Part shown: piece by piece, positions 1 to 10,100 of the stretch | Layout: every line of letters begins with the position of its first letter | How positions within the stretch are numbered: the stretch's first letter is position 1 | Source: JAJTFW01 sp964534995 | GTDB taxonomy: Bacteria; Bacteroidota; Bacteroidia; AKYH767-A; OLB10 | Reading direction: 5' to 3' | Assembly (NCBI GenBank): GCA_964534995.1 | Contig: CAZHSC010000002.1 | Coordinates: 1 to 64,000 of the forward strand | DNA length: 64,000 nt | Notes under the pieces: model-generated | What the model saw: the letters and a program-made list of their open reading frames with translations, nothing else | The model's database searches: none | Told to the model about the DNA's origin: nothing | Position numbers and translations under genes: made by a program

Positions 1-1
1 G

Positions 2-61
2 AATGACAAGGAACCAGATCACCCGGAAACAGCCTTGACTATGACCGCGTACCCTGCTTGA
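2..61 (+). CDS. possible 3' end of an upstream gene (partial)
   Basis: From the window edge this frame is open for 19 codons and closes with TGA at 59-61. The tail reads NDKEPDHPETALTMTAYPA. This is too short to assign to a family. It is listed only because an upstream gene on the same strand would end here, just before the promoter-like box at 91-98. Confidence 0.2.
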   Translation, partial: NDKEPDHPETALTMTAYPA

Positions 62-90
62 CATAATACCACGAAAACACTAATATTGTA

Positions 91-98
91 CAACAAGA
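91..98 (+). promoter_or_regulatory. possible -7 promoter box of the TolB-like gene
   Basis: TAATATTG matches the Bacteroidota -7 consensus TAnnTTTG at 5 of the 6 fixed bases. It lies 12 nt before the ATG at 111. No clear -33 TTG was found. Confidence 0.3.
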
Positions 99-110
99 TC
101 AAAAAATACT

Positions 111-1006
111 ATGAAGAAATTACCGATGATTGCTTCCCTACTTTTCGCCTGCAGTGCGGTGTTTGGACAGTCGCATACCACTGAAATATGGCTGGCAGAT
201 GTTAGCCAGAAAAACAACAAGGTCGTTGTATCCAACCCATACCGGATGACCCAAAATGAATATTACGATAACCAGCCCTGCTTTTCAAAGGACGGGCAGT
301 TTTTATATTACGCCAGCATGCCTGATACTATTCAAAGTGATATTTATGAGTTCAATATTCGCAGGAAAATCATCAGGCAGGTTTCAAATACCCCTGAAAG
401 TGAATACCAGCCCCAGCCCATCCCTTATGAGAAGAACAAATTATCGGTTGTGAGGGTGGAAATGGAAAAAGCGCAGAAATTGTATGAGATGGGCCTCGAC
501 GGATCTTCCTTTGAATTGCTCATGCCCAATGAAGACTCGGTGGCCTACTACTGCTGGATGAATGATACCACCGTGGGTGCCTATATGCTGGATGGCGCAG
601 GTGGAATGCTACAGCAATTTGACATGATACCACAGCAGGCCATTATCCTGATGCAGGGTGGTTTCGGAAGATGCCTGGCCCGCATTCCAAACAGCAATAA
701 CCTGAGTTATGTTCAAAAAGGTTCCGACAAAAAAAACACGCTCATGAAATTCGAGATGGCTACGGAAGAACGTATGCCTCTGTGCGAATTGCCGGAAGGT
801 GTCGAAGATTATTGCTGGGGGCCTGATGAAAAAGTATATTGTGGCCAGCAGGGTATTATATACATGATGGATACCAAAACGGAGGGAGCTGAATGGGTGG
901 CAGTGGGTNNNNNNNNNNCGAAAGCATCGGTAATTTTTACCGGATAGCAATGAGTCCCCTCGGCGACAAAATTGCCATGGTTTCCTATAAAGGTGAAAAG
1001 CCCTGA
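111..1006 (+). CDS. secreted TolB/PD40-like beta-propeller protein (interrupted by N gap)
   Basis: The product starts with a Sec signal peptide (Lys-Lys, then a hydrophobic stretch ending near AVFGQ at residue 20). Segments such as QPCFSKDGQFLYYAS and a later YCWGPDEKVYCG resemble the PD40/WD40-like blades of TolB-type propellers, which usually act in the periplasm or at the cell surface. Ten N at 909-918 break the gene. The frame set by exactly ten N stops at 947. The base after the gap starts another frame reading ESIGNFYRIAMSPLGDKIAM and on to TGA at 1004-1006, which looks like a final propeller blade. The gap is therefore of unknown true length and the gene most likely ends at 1006. The substrate or partner is not evident. 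Confidence 0.6.
909..918. other. assembly gap (10 N)
   Basis: Ten consecutive undetermined bases lie inside a coding region. The flanking reading frames agree with each other only if the real gap length is not the placeholder length, modulo 3. Confidence 0.98.
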
Positions 1007-1101
1007 GAAGTTTATTCATCGTCCGTTTATCATCCGGCACCTGAACAAGGGCTTGCCTGGTTGTCATCCATATTATAAAACCAGCGTAAATAAGTTTTAC
1101 A

Positions 1102-2151
1102 TTGCTACCTAACATCATCGACTTTATCATAAGAGGTCAGGGTATTGCCGGGAGTCTGCTTGCCTGGTTTCTGATGCAGGCCGGAAAAAAGGTGATGGTG
1201 GTTGACCCGGCAAAAGAAAACACCTGCTCACGGGTGGCTGCCGGACTTATTCATCCGGTTACCGGACGAAGGATTGTCAAATCATGGAACGCCAATCTGT
1301 TTATACCATTTGCCAGACACACTTATACCGGCATTGAAGATAAACTGGCAGCGCGTTTTTTTGAAGATTTTCCGGTTCTGGAAGTTTTCAATGATGCCGG
1401 GCACCGGAACGACTGGGCCGGGAGAAGCGCTGAACCGGAAATGAAACGGTACATCAGTGAAGAATGCGGGGCGGCCCTGGTTCCGGAGGGCATATGCGCT
1501 GAGCACGGCGGGCGTTGGGTGCTGAACGGAGGATGGCTGGATACGAAGCGTTTTCTGGATACTATTCAAAAGTATCTTGTCAGTTCCGGTTCATTTACCA
1601 GGGGATCGCTGGAGTATGAGGATGTAATTTTTAAAGAAGAGCATCTGAGGTGGAAAGACATTGTTGCAAAAAAAATGATAGATTGCACCGGAGCAGATGC
1701 ACTGCGGCACCCCCTGTTAAATGATTTACCTTTTAATCCCTGTAAAGGAGAATTGCTGCAAATAAGAGCGCAAGGCTTGCCCAAAAACATGGTGATACAC
1801 GGACCCGTAAAAATAATTCCACTTGGAGGGTTGGAATATCTGACAGGTGCCACCTACGATTTCAATCGTATTGATGAAATAACCACTAACGAAGGAAGAG
1901 AAAAACTGGAGCATTCTTTACAGAAATTAATAAATGTATCCTACACAGTCAGCGGTCATTTTGCTGCAATACGACCCTCCACAAAAGACCGCAGACCGGT
2001 CATTGGCAGGCACAAGTTTCATAAAAACCTCTTCGTATTTAACGGACTGGGATCAAAAGGAGTCATGATGGCACCCTGGCTGGCGAAACACCTGACTGAA
2101 TATTTGTTGCACAACCTTCCTCTGGAGAAAGAACTGGATCCATACAGATAA
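1102..2151 (+). CDS. FAD-dependent oxidoreductase, DAO family
   Basis: This is a 349-residue protein of the D-amino-acid oxidase/DadA-like fold. The N-terminal dinucleotide-binding loop RGQGIAGSLLAW (GxGxxG) is followed by the second strand and acidic residue of the Rossmann fold (VMVVDPAKE). A Gly/Ala-rich C-terminal FAD segment follows (AIRPSTKDRRPVIGR, then FNGLGSKGVMMAPW). Members oxidise amines or amino acids, or modify tRNA-linked side chains. The substrate cannot be read from the sequence. The only start in frame after the upstream stop at 1087-1089 that keeps the whole Rossmann motif is TTG at 1102. The gene stands alone, about 95 nt after the TolB-like gene, and faces the haloperoxidase gene. 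Confidence 0.75.
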   Translation: MLPNIIDFIIRGQGIAGSLLAWFLMQAGKKVMVVDPAKENTCSRVAAGLIHPVTGRRIVKSWNANLFIPFARHTYTGIEDKLAARFFEDFPVLEVFNDAGHRNDWAGRSAEPEMKRYISEECGAALVPEGICAEHGGRWVLNGGWLDTKRFLDTIQKYLVSSGSFTRGSLEYEDVIFKEEHLRWKDIVAKKMIDCTGADALRHPLLNDLPFNPCKGELLQIRAQGLPKNMVIHGPVKIIPLGGLEYLTGATYDFNRIDEITTNEGREKLEHSLQKLINVSYTVSGHFAAIRPSTKDRRPVIGRHKFHKNLFVFNGLGSKGVMMAPWLAKHLTEYLLHNLPLEKELDPYR

Positions 2152-2341
2152 TTTTTTTCAAATGAATCCATGAATCAGCTTTTCTGCATTTATTTTCCGG
2201 GAAAATGTATGAACTATACCTCTGTTACAACTTAACCCATTAAACAGTCTGCATGCGATCCACAAATTATAAATGATACGGTTACCGGGAAATCGCCGGC
2301 AGGAGAACGCGAACCTGTAGAACCGACCTCTGTGACCTGTT

Positions 2342-5300
2342 TTATTCCTGTTTGACAATTCTGAGGGAGCGCTGCACCCCATCAGCGGTGAATACAGCGG
2401 TATATATTCCAGCCTTTAAATAAGTATGACGTAACCGGTATTTATTGTCAGTCAGGACTTCTGATAAGACAAGTTGCCCGAGGATATCAAACACCTTAAG
2501 TTGAACTTTACCTGCTTTGGCCCCTTCCATTTCAAAAATAAAATCTCCGGGGGAAGGATTGGGATATACGGCAACAGTGAATTCCTCTTCGCTTTCCCCC
2601 AGGCGGCAGGGCATTGCCACTGCCTTCCTCCTCTGATCACTTTGTCCACAGGTATTTACGGCATATACGGAAACATTTCCTGCGGTCGTTTTGAAATTAA
2701 CGGTAACGGAGGGAGAAAGGGTTACAAGAGAAGTAGTAGTGGAGAGTACTGTACCATCGAAAATACGGGCGCCGGCAGGCACCTTCCATAAATACGATGT
2801 AGCGGGATTATTGGGGATAATGGAATAAGGTACAGCCTGCTGATTGGCACAAACTGATGCGGCACCTGTGATTATTGATGGCTTTTCGGGTATAGCCATC
2901 AGCGATAGTGTACGGAGTGCGCTCACTCCACAGCCGTTCTCCGCACTTACACTCAACACAGCATTGGTAAAGGATGGGCTATAATTTGCCTGGATGGAGG
3001 CAGTTCCCTGTCCGGAAATTACCGATGCCGCTGGTGAATTAAAATTCCAGTTATAGGTAAAACCGCTTACTGCCGTTACCGAATAGGGCACACCACCGGC
3101 ATTACACAGGCCTGCTTTCTGTCCGGCAATAGTACCTGGAACCTGTGGTACATTCCGCTTCACTGCCAGGGAACGGTACTCCCCTTCCCCGCAGGAATTC
3201 ATCGCTTTCACTTTGATGGAGTCATTGGCAATAAAACCACCGGTATAGGTTACATTTACTGAAACAGTGCCTTGCCCGCTATTGATAACTGCACCTTCCG
3301 GAACCATCCAATCGTATGATGCAGCGCCGGAAACTGCTGCAATGCTGTAGGTCCTGGTGTCGCCGGGACAAACTTTTGAAATTCCACCCGAAACTGTGAT
3401 GGCTCCCGGCTTTGCGGGTAACAAGAGTTGACAGCAATTATAATGCAGTTCGGCCCTGCTGAATACATCATCAGCAATATCAACCGCCATCAGCCGGCCC
3501 GGAATATCATCGCAAGGCGGATGTATTCCGCCCCATATCCTCGAAAGCGAAGATTCATCAGCGGCGTCCTGGTAGGTTGCCCATTGCAATTGAATATCCT
3601 GACTGGGGCCATCTTCAAAAACGAGGAACTCATCTTTGAGGGCTGTGAAAACCCCCAGTCCACCCGGGAAATACTTGCTGCCTGTAAGTTTGGTCAGTAT
3701 TTCCGCGGCCGCCCTTGAATAGGTAGAGTGACCCGAAATATAGCCGGCAAAGGGAGGTGTTACGAATGACGGACGCTGATAGGGCATCCAATCTTCCGCA
3801 AGTATCCAACCTACTCCTGCTTCATCCACATCCACATTATTAATGGCATCATGACCTCTCCAGGCGAATAGTTTAATTTTACCCACATTAGCGCCTCCGT
3901 CAGCGAGCGGATCGCCCGGCAGCACGAGTTCAATATAACCTGGAATCAGCGTAATGCCGGCGGGATGATAGGAAAGGGATGTAGAATCACTGCACTGGCC
4001 CAGGTCGGCCAACGCCCTTATGGCAGAAAGGGGACGCAGGTAATCATACCAGCCTTTAATCCCCCAAACGGAGATAGCCACATCGTGCATCGCACCACCC
4101 AGTGCAAAGTATCCTTTCACATCCCATTCCAGCGCGTCAAGCGGATTACCCATTCCTTTAAATTTCCGTGTTTGCAAGGGATGGTCGGTAACATAATTAA
4201 AGAGAGTGAACCAGTGTCCGGGAGGTGTTTCCGAATCAGGACCATCCGCCCAGAATTCGGCAAGCACACGCGCGTAATCACCCCTCGGCACCAGGTTAGG
4301 CATATAGGGCTGTCCGGTAACAGGATTGGTGGGATGACCGGTATTGCTGGTACCACCATCAATGAGATCATAAAAATTCGGGTAGTCGACAACGTTAGCA
4401 GGCAGGTTATTCCTGTTACCCATGGTAGCCGGTGAAATATCCCACTTGACACTGTCGGAAGGATCGAGGTGTGATGACCATACTGAAACCAGCTCAAAGC
4501 CATATTTATATTGAGGAGAGGTACCACCACCATCCATTTGTAAAAGTGGCGGCGGCCCCGGATCATGGTAAACTTTGTAATTAAAACCGTTGCGTGGATG
4601 TACTGTCATATCAGAAGGACTGAGGGCAAAAGGAGTTACTTGTCCCCATTCAGGACTCAGGAAAGGTGGCGTAGCCCCGGGAATAGGGTTCCCGCTTTGA
4701 TCAATAAACAGGTCCAGTGTGAGCGGCTGCCACCGGTTATAATCAACGATATTGGGATTTCCAGGAACATCCACATTGAGCGGAGGATTTACAGGCGAAT
4801 AACTGGTATTGGCATAACCATTTTGTTCATTGGAACCATCTTGTAGCCCAAAGTTTATATAACCCTGAGCAATATAATTTCCCAGAGCGGCGGGGTTACC
4901 TCCCGCGTAGTTGGTAGATACAAAAGATGTGTCAAAGCCCAGTGAATCCATGTGCACCGCATAAGCCTTGAGGAGCAGACTTCCCTGAGGGGAGTTGGAA
5001 AAACGATGCTTTAACAGGCGATAGGCTGCATAACTGATAGCCTTTTTACGGGCATAGCTGACCGATGATGGTGCAGGAACGCCGTTAAAAGGGAGTGTGA
5101 AATTGTTGACGGTTTGACCCAGCAGGAATCCGCAGGAAGTTGAATCATAGGCTGACCAAACATCCCACATGGCCGCTGAAAGATGGAACAGGTTGCGGGC
5201 ATGTACGGTAGGCCGGGCGAAATCACGCCGTATGGAAGCCAGTAATAATTCATTCCATTGTCGGGCAACGCTGAGACCGGTGGTGCTTACCGTTGGATAA

Positions 5301-6733
5301 TCAACGGAAGGTGCGCAATTGGGGTCCGGATTGGCTGGGCATGGATCACAGGCATCCGCAAGTCCGTCCAGATCATAATCGGCGCTGAGCGGGGCTAAAC
5401 CACAATTATCGTTCATGGCAAGTATATAACCAGCACAGGACCCCGAAAGAATATCCTTTAAACCGTCTCCGTTAATATCAATAAATGCGAAATCATAACT
5501 GTTGGCAGTCCAGGGAAAAACCGTTACTCCATTAGGGTTAGAAAACACACCGTTATCGTTACGGTAAACCGCCATTCTCCGGCTGCTGTTGCAGGGCGGA
5601 ATGTCAACGTCTACATCGGCAACGCCAATATCCAGGTCACCATCATGATCAAGATCGGTAGCATGAACGTTACCTCCAAAGCCATTTGAAGTACTGAAAT
5701 TAAGATTGGTCCGGCTAACAAAAAGTCCGGAATCAACAGTAAAAGAGTTATTGGTGAGAATGTAATCACTGCCGTCATCCACTACGTAAAGGTCCTTTTT
5801 CCCGTCCTGATTAAAATCGGCGATTTCAAACATGTAGGGTGAAGAGGCCAGTACAAGATTTTGCCAGTTCGAAAAAGTGCCCGAACCATTGTTAAAAAGA
5901 AGAATCACACCACGTGCATTCCATGGCGCCACACTGTAAAGGGTAGTATTCTTGACGATATCATTATCCCCGTCATTGTCCATATCTGCCATCTGCACCG
6001 CTGTGCCGAAAGCAGAATTCCGAAGCAAGCCCAGACGCGCCTGACTCTCATTGGTAAAATAGCCACTGCCATTGTTAATGAGTAAATAATCCTGAGCAAC
6101 CCCTCCTGATGAATTGGGTTTATAGTTGACAAAATAAATGTCAGGGTGATTATCTCCCGTTACGTCCCCTCCCCATACGGCACAAAACAAAGGGGTATCA
6201 TCCGTAAGCAAAGGAAAACGAAGGGAGGATTCATTTACAAGTCCCATCCAGTTGCCCAGCGAATCCACACCTTTGTTGCGGTAATACATAGGCTGCTGAT
6301 TAAAAGTATTGGCAATAATTACATCTTTCCAGTTGTCGTGGTCGAAATCACCGACATACACATCCCTTGCAAAGTTCACATTACTGATGAATTCAGGTGC
6401 GTACATTGCGGTCTGGTCAGTTAATACACCATTAACATTGATCAGGAGGAGATTTGTTTTACCGGGCTGGGTGGAATTTGAAAATGGTTCCTTCCTGACA
6501 ACGATCAGGTCTTCATGACCGTCATTATTCAGATCGGCCGGCCACATATCTTTCTCCTCTCCATCACTGTTAGCAACTGAAGTAAGTATAAGACGTGAAG
6601 ATGTTTCATTTTGCCATTCCAGCCAGGTACTCTGGGCGGATACAGGTGAATTTATACCTGCCTGAAAAACGATAGATGACAGAATGAGAACCGCCCTGCG
6701 TAAGTGGGCCATGTTTAAGCAAACAAATGACAT
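2342..6733 (-). CDS. FG-GAP / vanadium-dependent haloperoxidase / T9SS fusion protein
   Basis: A 1463-residue secreted protein. After a signal peptide (residues about 8-34) come about seven FG-GAP/VCBS-type calcium loops (for example DLNNDGHEDL at 67, DMDNDGDNDI at 250, DLDHDGDLDI at 360, DINGDGLKDI at 419) and a Cys-rich DLDGLADACDPCP stretch at 454. Residues about 485-1100 form a vanadium-dependent haloperoxidase/PAP2-like domain with all vanadate-binding motifs: K893-x6-R900-P, S1000-G-H1002, and S1064-R1065-x5-H1071-x3-D1075. Residues about 1105-1385 are Ig/PKD-like repeats, and the last 75 or so are a type A T9SS sorting domain (VYPNPSPGDF ... KAGIYTAVF). The inferred role is oxidation of halides with peroxide at the cell surface or outside the cell. 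Halide preference is not readable. A close relative with a phosphatase role is possible, since acid phosphatases share the core motifs. The gene is monocistronic, with a perfect -7 box upstream. Confidence 0.85.
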   Translation of the reverse strand: MSFVCLNMAHLRRAVLILSSIVFQAGINSPVSAQSTWLEWQNETSSRLILTSVANSDGEEKDMWPADLNNDGHEDLIVVRKEPFSNSTQPGKTNLLLINVNGVLTDQTAMYAPEFISNVNFARDVYVGDFDHDNWKDVIIANTFNQQPMYYRNKGVDSLGNWMGLVNESSLRFPLLTDDTPLFCAVWGGDVTGDNHPDIYFVNYKPNSSGGVAQDYLLINNGSGYFTNESQARLGLLRNSAFGTAVQMADMDNDGDNDIVKNTTLYSVAPWNARGVILLFNNGSGTFSNWQNLVLASSPYMFEIADFNQDGKKDLYVVDDGSDYILTNNSFTVDSGLFVSRTNLNFSTSNGFGGNVHATDLDHDGDLDIGVADVDVDIPPCNSSRRMAVYRNDNGVFSNPNGVTVFPWTANSYDFAFIDINGDGLKDILSGSCAGYILAMNDNCGLAPLSADYDLDGLADACDPCPANPDPNCAPSVDYPTVSTTGLSVARQWNELLLASIRRDFARPTVHARNLFHLSAAMWDVWSAYDSTSCGFLLGQTVNNFTLPFNGVPAPSSVSYARKKAISYAAYRLLKHRFSNSPQGSLLLKAYAVHMDSLGFDTSFVSTNYAGGNPAALGNYIAQGYINFGLQDGSNEQNGYANTSYSPVNPPLNVDVPGNPNIVDYNRWQPLTLDLFIDQSGNPIPGATPPFLSPEWGQVTPFALSPSDMTVHPRNGFNYKVYHDPGPPPLLQMDGGGTSPQYKYGFELVSVWSSHLDPSDSVKWDISPATMGNRNNLPANVVDYPNFYDLIDGGTSNTGHPTNPVTGQPYMPNLVPRGDYARVLAEFWADGPDSETPPGHWFTLFNYVTDHPLQTRKFKGMGNPLDALEWDVKGYFALGGAMHDVAISVWGIKGWYDYLRPLSAIRALADLGQCSDSTSLSYHPAGITLIPGYIELVLPGDPLADGGANVGKIKLFAWRGHDAINNVDVDEAGVGWILAEDWMPYQRPSFVTPPFAGYISGHSTYSRAAAEILTKLTGSKYFPGGLGVFTALKDEFLVFEDGPSQDIQLQWATYQDAADESSLSRIWGGIHPPCDDIPGRLMAVDIADDVFSRAELHYNCCQLLLPAKPGAITVSGGISKVCPGDTRTYSIAAVSGAASYDWMVPEGAVINSGQGTVSVNVTYTGGFIANDSIKVKAMNSCGEGEYRSLAVKRNVPQVPGTIAGQKAGLCNAGGVPYSVTAVSGFTYNWNFNSPAASVISGQGTASIQANYSPSFTNAVLSVSAENGCGVSALRTLSLMAIPEKPSIITGAASVCANQQAVPYSIIPNNPATSYLWKVPAGARIFDGTVLSTTTSLVTLSPSVTVNFKTTAGNVSVYAVNTCGQSDQRRKAVAMPCRLGESEEEFTVAVYPNPSPGDFIFEMEGAKAGKVQLKVFDILGQLVLSEVLTDNKYRLRHTYLKAGIYTAVFTADGVQRSLRIVKQE

Positions 6734-7159
6734 GGGAATTTATTTTTTACTATTTCAAATGTACAGGATATTTTGCAGGAAACCTATGAATTCAGGTGAA
6801 AGTACATTTATTTAATTCCTTTCACTGTGGTTTTGCAATGTTCCCTGACAGGAGCATCTATTTATTTAACCTGGCAGCAAATAAAGTAAGTGCTGATAAT
6901 CACAAATTTATCCGGCTATATAACGATTGCCTGAGAGGCCGGCGAAAGCCTGTTCTGAAGAAATTTTCAGTTTTCAATTTGGCTCCATTTCCAGTTATCT
7001 GCTATCAAAACTCCGACAAGTTTCACCCGGGATGAAAGGGTGACAATCATAACTGGAGACGGTTCGGGAATCCGAAGGATGCCACAACAATATCTTACAG
7101 CATGGCAAACAAAATGCCGTACCGGTTCAATATAATCTCCGGAACAAATGTCGCCTCCA
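6734..7159. other. intergenic region upstream of the haloperoxidase gene
   Basis: About 425 nt between two minus-strand genes. It holds the haloperoxidase promoter box at 6756-6763. A 79-codon plus-strand open frame at 6796-7035 has no signal peptide, domain or credible start context. I see no hairpin with a T-tract for the oxidoreductase gene that ends at 7160. Confidence 0.4.
6756..6763 (-). promoter_or_regulatory. -7 promoter box of the haloperoxidase gene
   Basis: The minus strand reads TACATTTG, a perfect TAnnTTTG match, ending 22 nt before the ATG at 6733. A transcript starting a few bases downstream would have a short leader of about 15-18 nt. Confidence 0.55.
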
Positions 7160-10100
7160 TTATTCCATTGTGACTGTCCGGTTTTGACCCTTATTCAAAA
7201 ATTCCTGACGGGTAATTTCACCCTTTTCCAGTCTTGCCAGGAGGTCCTTTTGTGCATGGTAATCGGCATTTACAATGCCCGCCCGGCTTTGTAACATCCT
7301 CCACGACTTCCTCCTTTCAACACAAAAGAGTACCATTTGCCTTGATAAAAGATGAGGCACCCGGGTTCCGTCATTTTTATATTCAAATGTAAAAACACCG
7401 AATTCCGGAATAAACGAATGGTGATCCGGATTCAGAAAGCGACGATGCACCACATCATCCTGTGTAATCAACTGCAATATATCCACGAGATTTATTTTAT
7501 CTATAATATCCGTTTCTTTCACCGCCTTATGGTGCATGCGGAACCTGGCCTCGGTAAAGGCCCAATGAGCGGTAGTATAGGTATAGGGCACTTTGGATAC
7601 AGGAGCAATTTTGCTATACCAGTCATTGGTATAATTGGGATTGCCTTTTATATTCAATGACTCCTGAAAGGATTCGCCCAACTGCGGATTAAAGACAAAC
7701 TCCGGCACACCTCTGCTGTCGCGTACATACAGCGCCTGTTCAGGGCTGGCATAATCGGGTACACCATGCTCGGGCTGACAGGTTGTGAAAACCTGGAAAA
7801 ATGCGGTACCGCGGTAGCACAACCCATCGAGGATTGCCTTGTAAAGGGCTCCTGAATTCGCGAGTGAGACCTGGGCAATGAAAGGAGAACCATGCCCTCC
7901 CAGGAAAGCTTCAGCCACCCATTTCTTCTCTGTCAGTTTGCCTGCCGTTGCTGCGCCGGCCTGGTTCATATCGAAGCCACCGGCCATTACGGAGGAATCC
8001 GAATTTTGTCCTCCGGTATTGGAATACACCTGTGTATCCAGCATCAGCATTTTCACATTGGGCCGGTTTTGCAATACTACTTTCGATACATTCTGAAAGC
8101 CGATATCACCCATGCCACCATCTCCACCAACCACCCAAACTTTAGGCAACTCCATCACTTCATCATCGGTCATATACGTATCGCTGAAATGCGTAAAGCG
8201 GAAATAATCTTCCTCCGCAAAACCATTTTTAAAGCCCTGCAATAACATATCAGCAAGGCGTTCCGGAATTACGGATCGGGCAGCATGATCCCTGATAAAA
8301 CTTTCACCCATGAGCCATCCAATTGTAGCTCCATCCTGAAAGAGAGAATTCATCCAGGGATAGGGATGCGGGTTATTGGGCGGTGTTGAACCAAAAACCG
8401 TATTACAGCCGGTATGTGCTGCCATTGCCATCACCGACATGCCATTGGGTGCCATTCCTTCAATTGCCTGCAGCGACACATGATTGGCTGCATCGGTACG
8501 TATTACCATCACCAGTGCTTTCAGCATCTCTTCATCACCGCCCCGGAAATTTTCGGAAATTCTCTTCTCTGTTGCGACTGCATCTTCGGCACCGAGACCC
8601 ATTAAAATATGAAGGATGGTTTTACAAAAGCGTGAATACAAGGGTTCATCGGACAACTTCAATTGCTGCAACAGGTTGTATCCGTTTTGTTCCAGCATCG
8701 CTGCTTTGGCATGAAGTCGTGCCGCTTTTTTATGGTAAACGGGGCGCATTAATGTTTCCGTAAGCGTAGCTACTGAACGAAGAATAGATTTTTCGCCACA
8801 ACCTGCGCAGGCGCCGTCTCCCGAAACAAGGGCATTGTATTTCGACTGCAACATCAAATGCATCTTTAGCGCGGCAGCCTTGGATGCTTCCGGCCTTTCC
8901 TCATCGAAAATTCCCAGATATTTTTTAGGCGTGTCGGAGAGGAGTTGAAAAAATTCAAATGAAGACTCCATATCAGCGTGATGCTGTTCGGTTTCTTCCA
9001 CCATGCGCAACGCATCGTGGCTGCCGCAGGCTTCCACGCAGGCGGCACAACCCTTGCATAGATCACGTACCACTATTGAAAACAAACCACCGGAACCGGG
9101 ATTTTTCTTCTCGGGACCTGAAAAAATCGCTTTTGTATTCAGATAGGCCACCGGAACTATTTTTAAAACAGCGCCCAATTCACCCAGTGCTCGTTCCGTA
9201 ATGGCTGGATCATTCAATGTACGGAATGCATCCATCACTATGGTATGGAATGCCGGCGCGCTGTCCTTTTCCTTAGCAATGGCGAATGCCAGCATCTTCC
9301 CACGAACAGAACTTTCAATTACAGGCACACTTTTCAAAAGAACATCACGGACATCACTTTCCCTGATATAATTTCTGATGGCTGTATTCAGCACCACGCT
9401 GATATCCTGCGCCGTGTTGGGCAAAGCCGTGTCCGGGCATACTACCATGCATTCCATACACTGGGTACAATTTTCTGCAATCCATACCGGAATCTGCCGG
9501 CGTGAAACATACTTACTGCCAGTGGCACCCGTTGACGCGGCTACCAGTCCAACGGAAGAAAGTGCGGATGCGGGCTGGTTATAGCCCAAACCGGCACGAA
9601 ATTCATTATCGAAAGTCGACATACGGAACATCGGTGCCTTGCAGGAAGCCGGCGCAGCACTGTCGTTTATACTGCCCATACAATGAACATGAATGCCTGT
9701 AAAGCGTGAAGTATCCGGAGCATTCACATCTCCGTAGGGAACTTCCATAACCTGATCAAAGCCTGCTTGCATCACTGTCATATTTGATGCAATCACCGCC
9801 TCTCCGAACCGACCGAATTTCTTTTCATACTGCTTTCTTATTGTTGCCTGATATTCTTCCAGCGGTATATGGAATGTATTGAGAAACGGAGACACACGAA
9901 AGAAGGCACCCAGGAAGGCATTCCCCTGCATACGCGTCTGAAGATCCTCCCTTGCTGTGGCATTCCTGGCGATATTGAAACCATTCAGGATATATACTTT
10001 TATTTTGTTATTAATGATCCATTGACGGTACTTCTGAGGAATTCTTTGCCAGGCCTTTTCGGGGGAAACTTCATTCGACTCCCAAACGAAAGCACCTCCA

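Noticed and set aside
6796..7035. 79-codon plus-strand open frame
   Set aside because: No signal peptide, domain or good promoter position, and it sits in a region of otherwise regulatory sequence.
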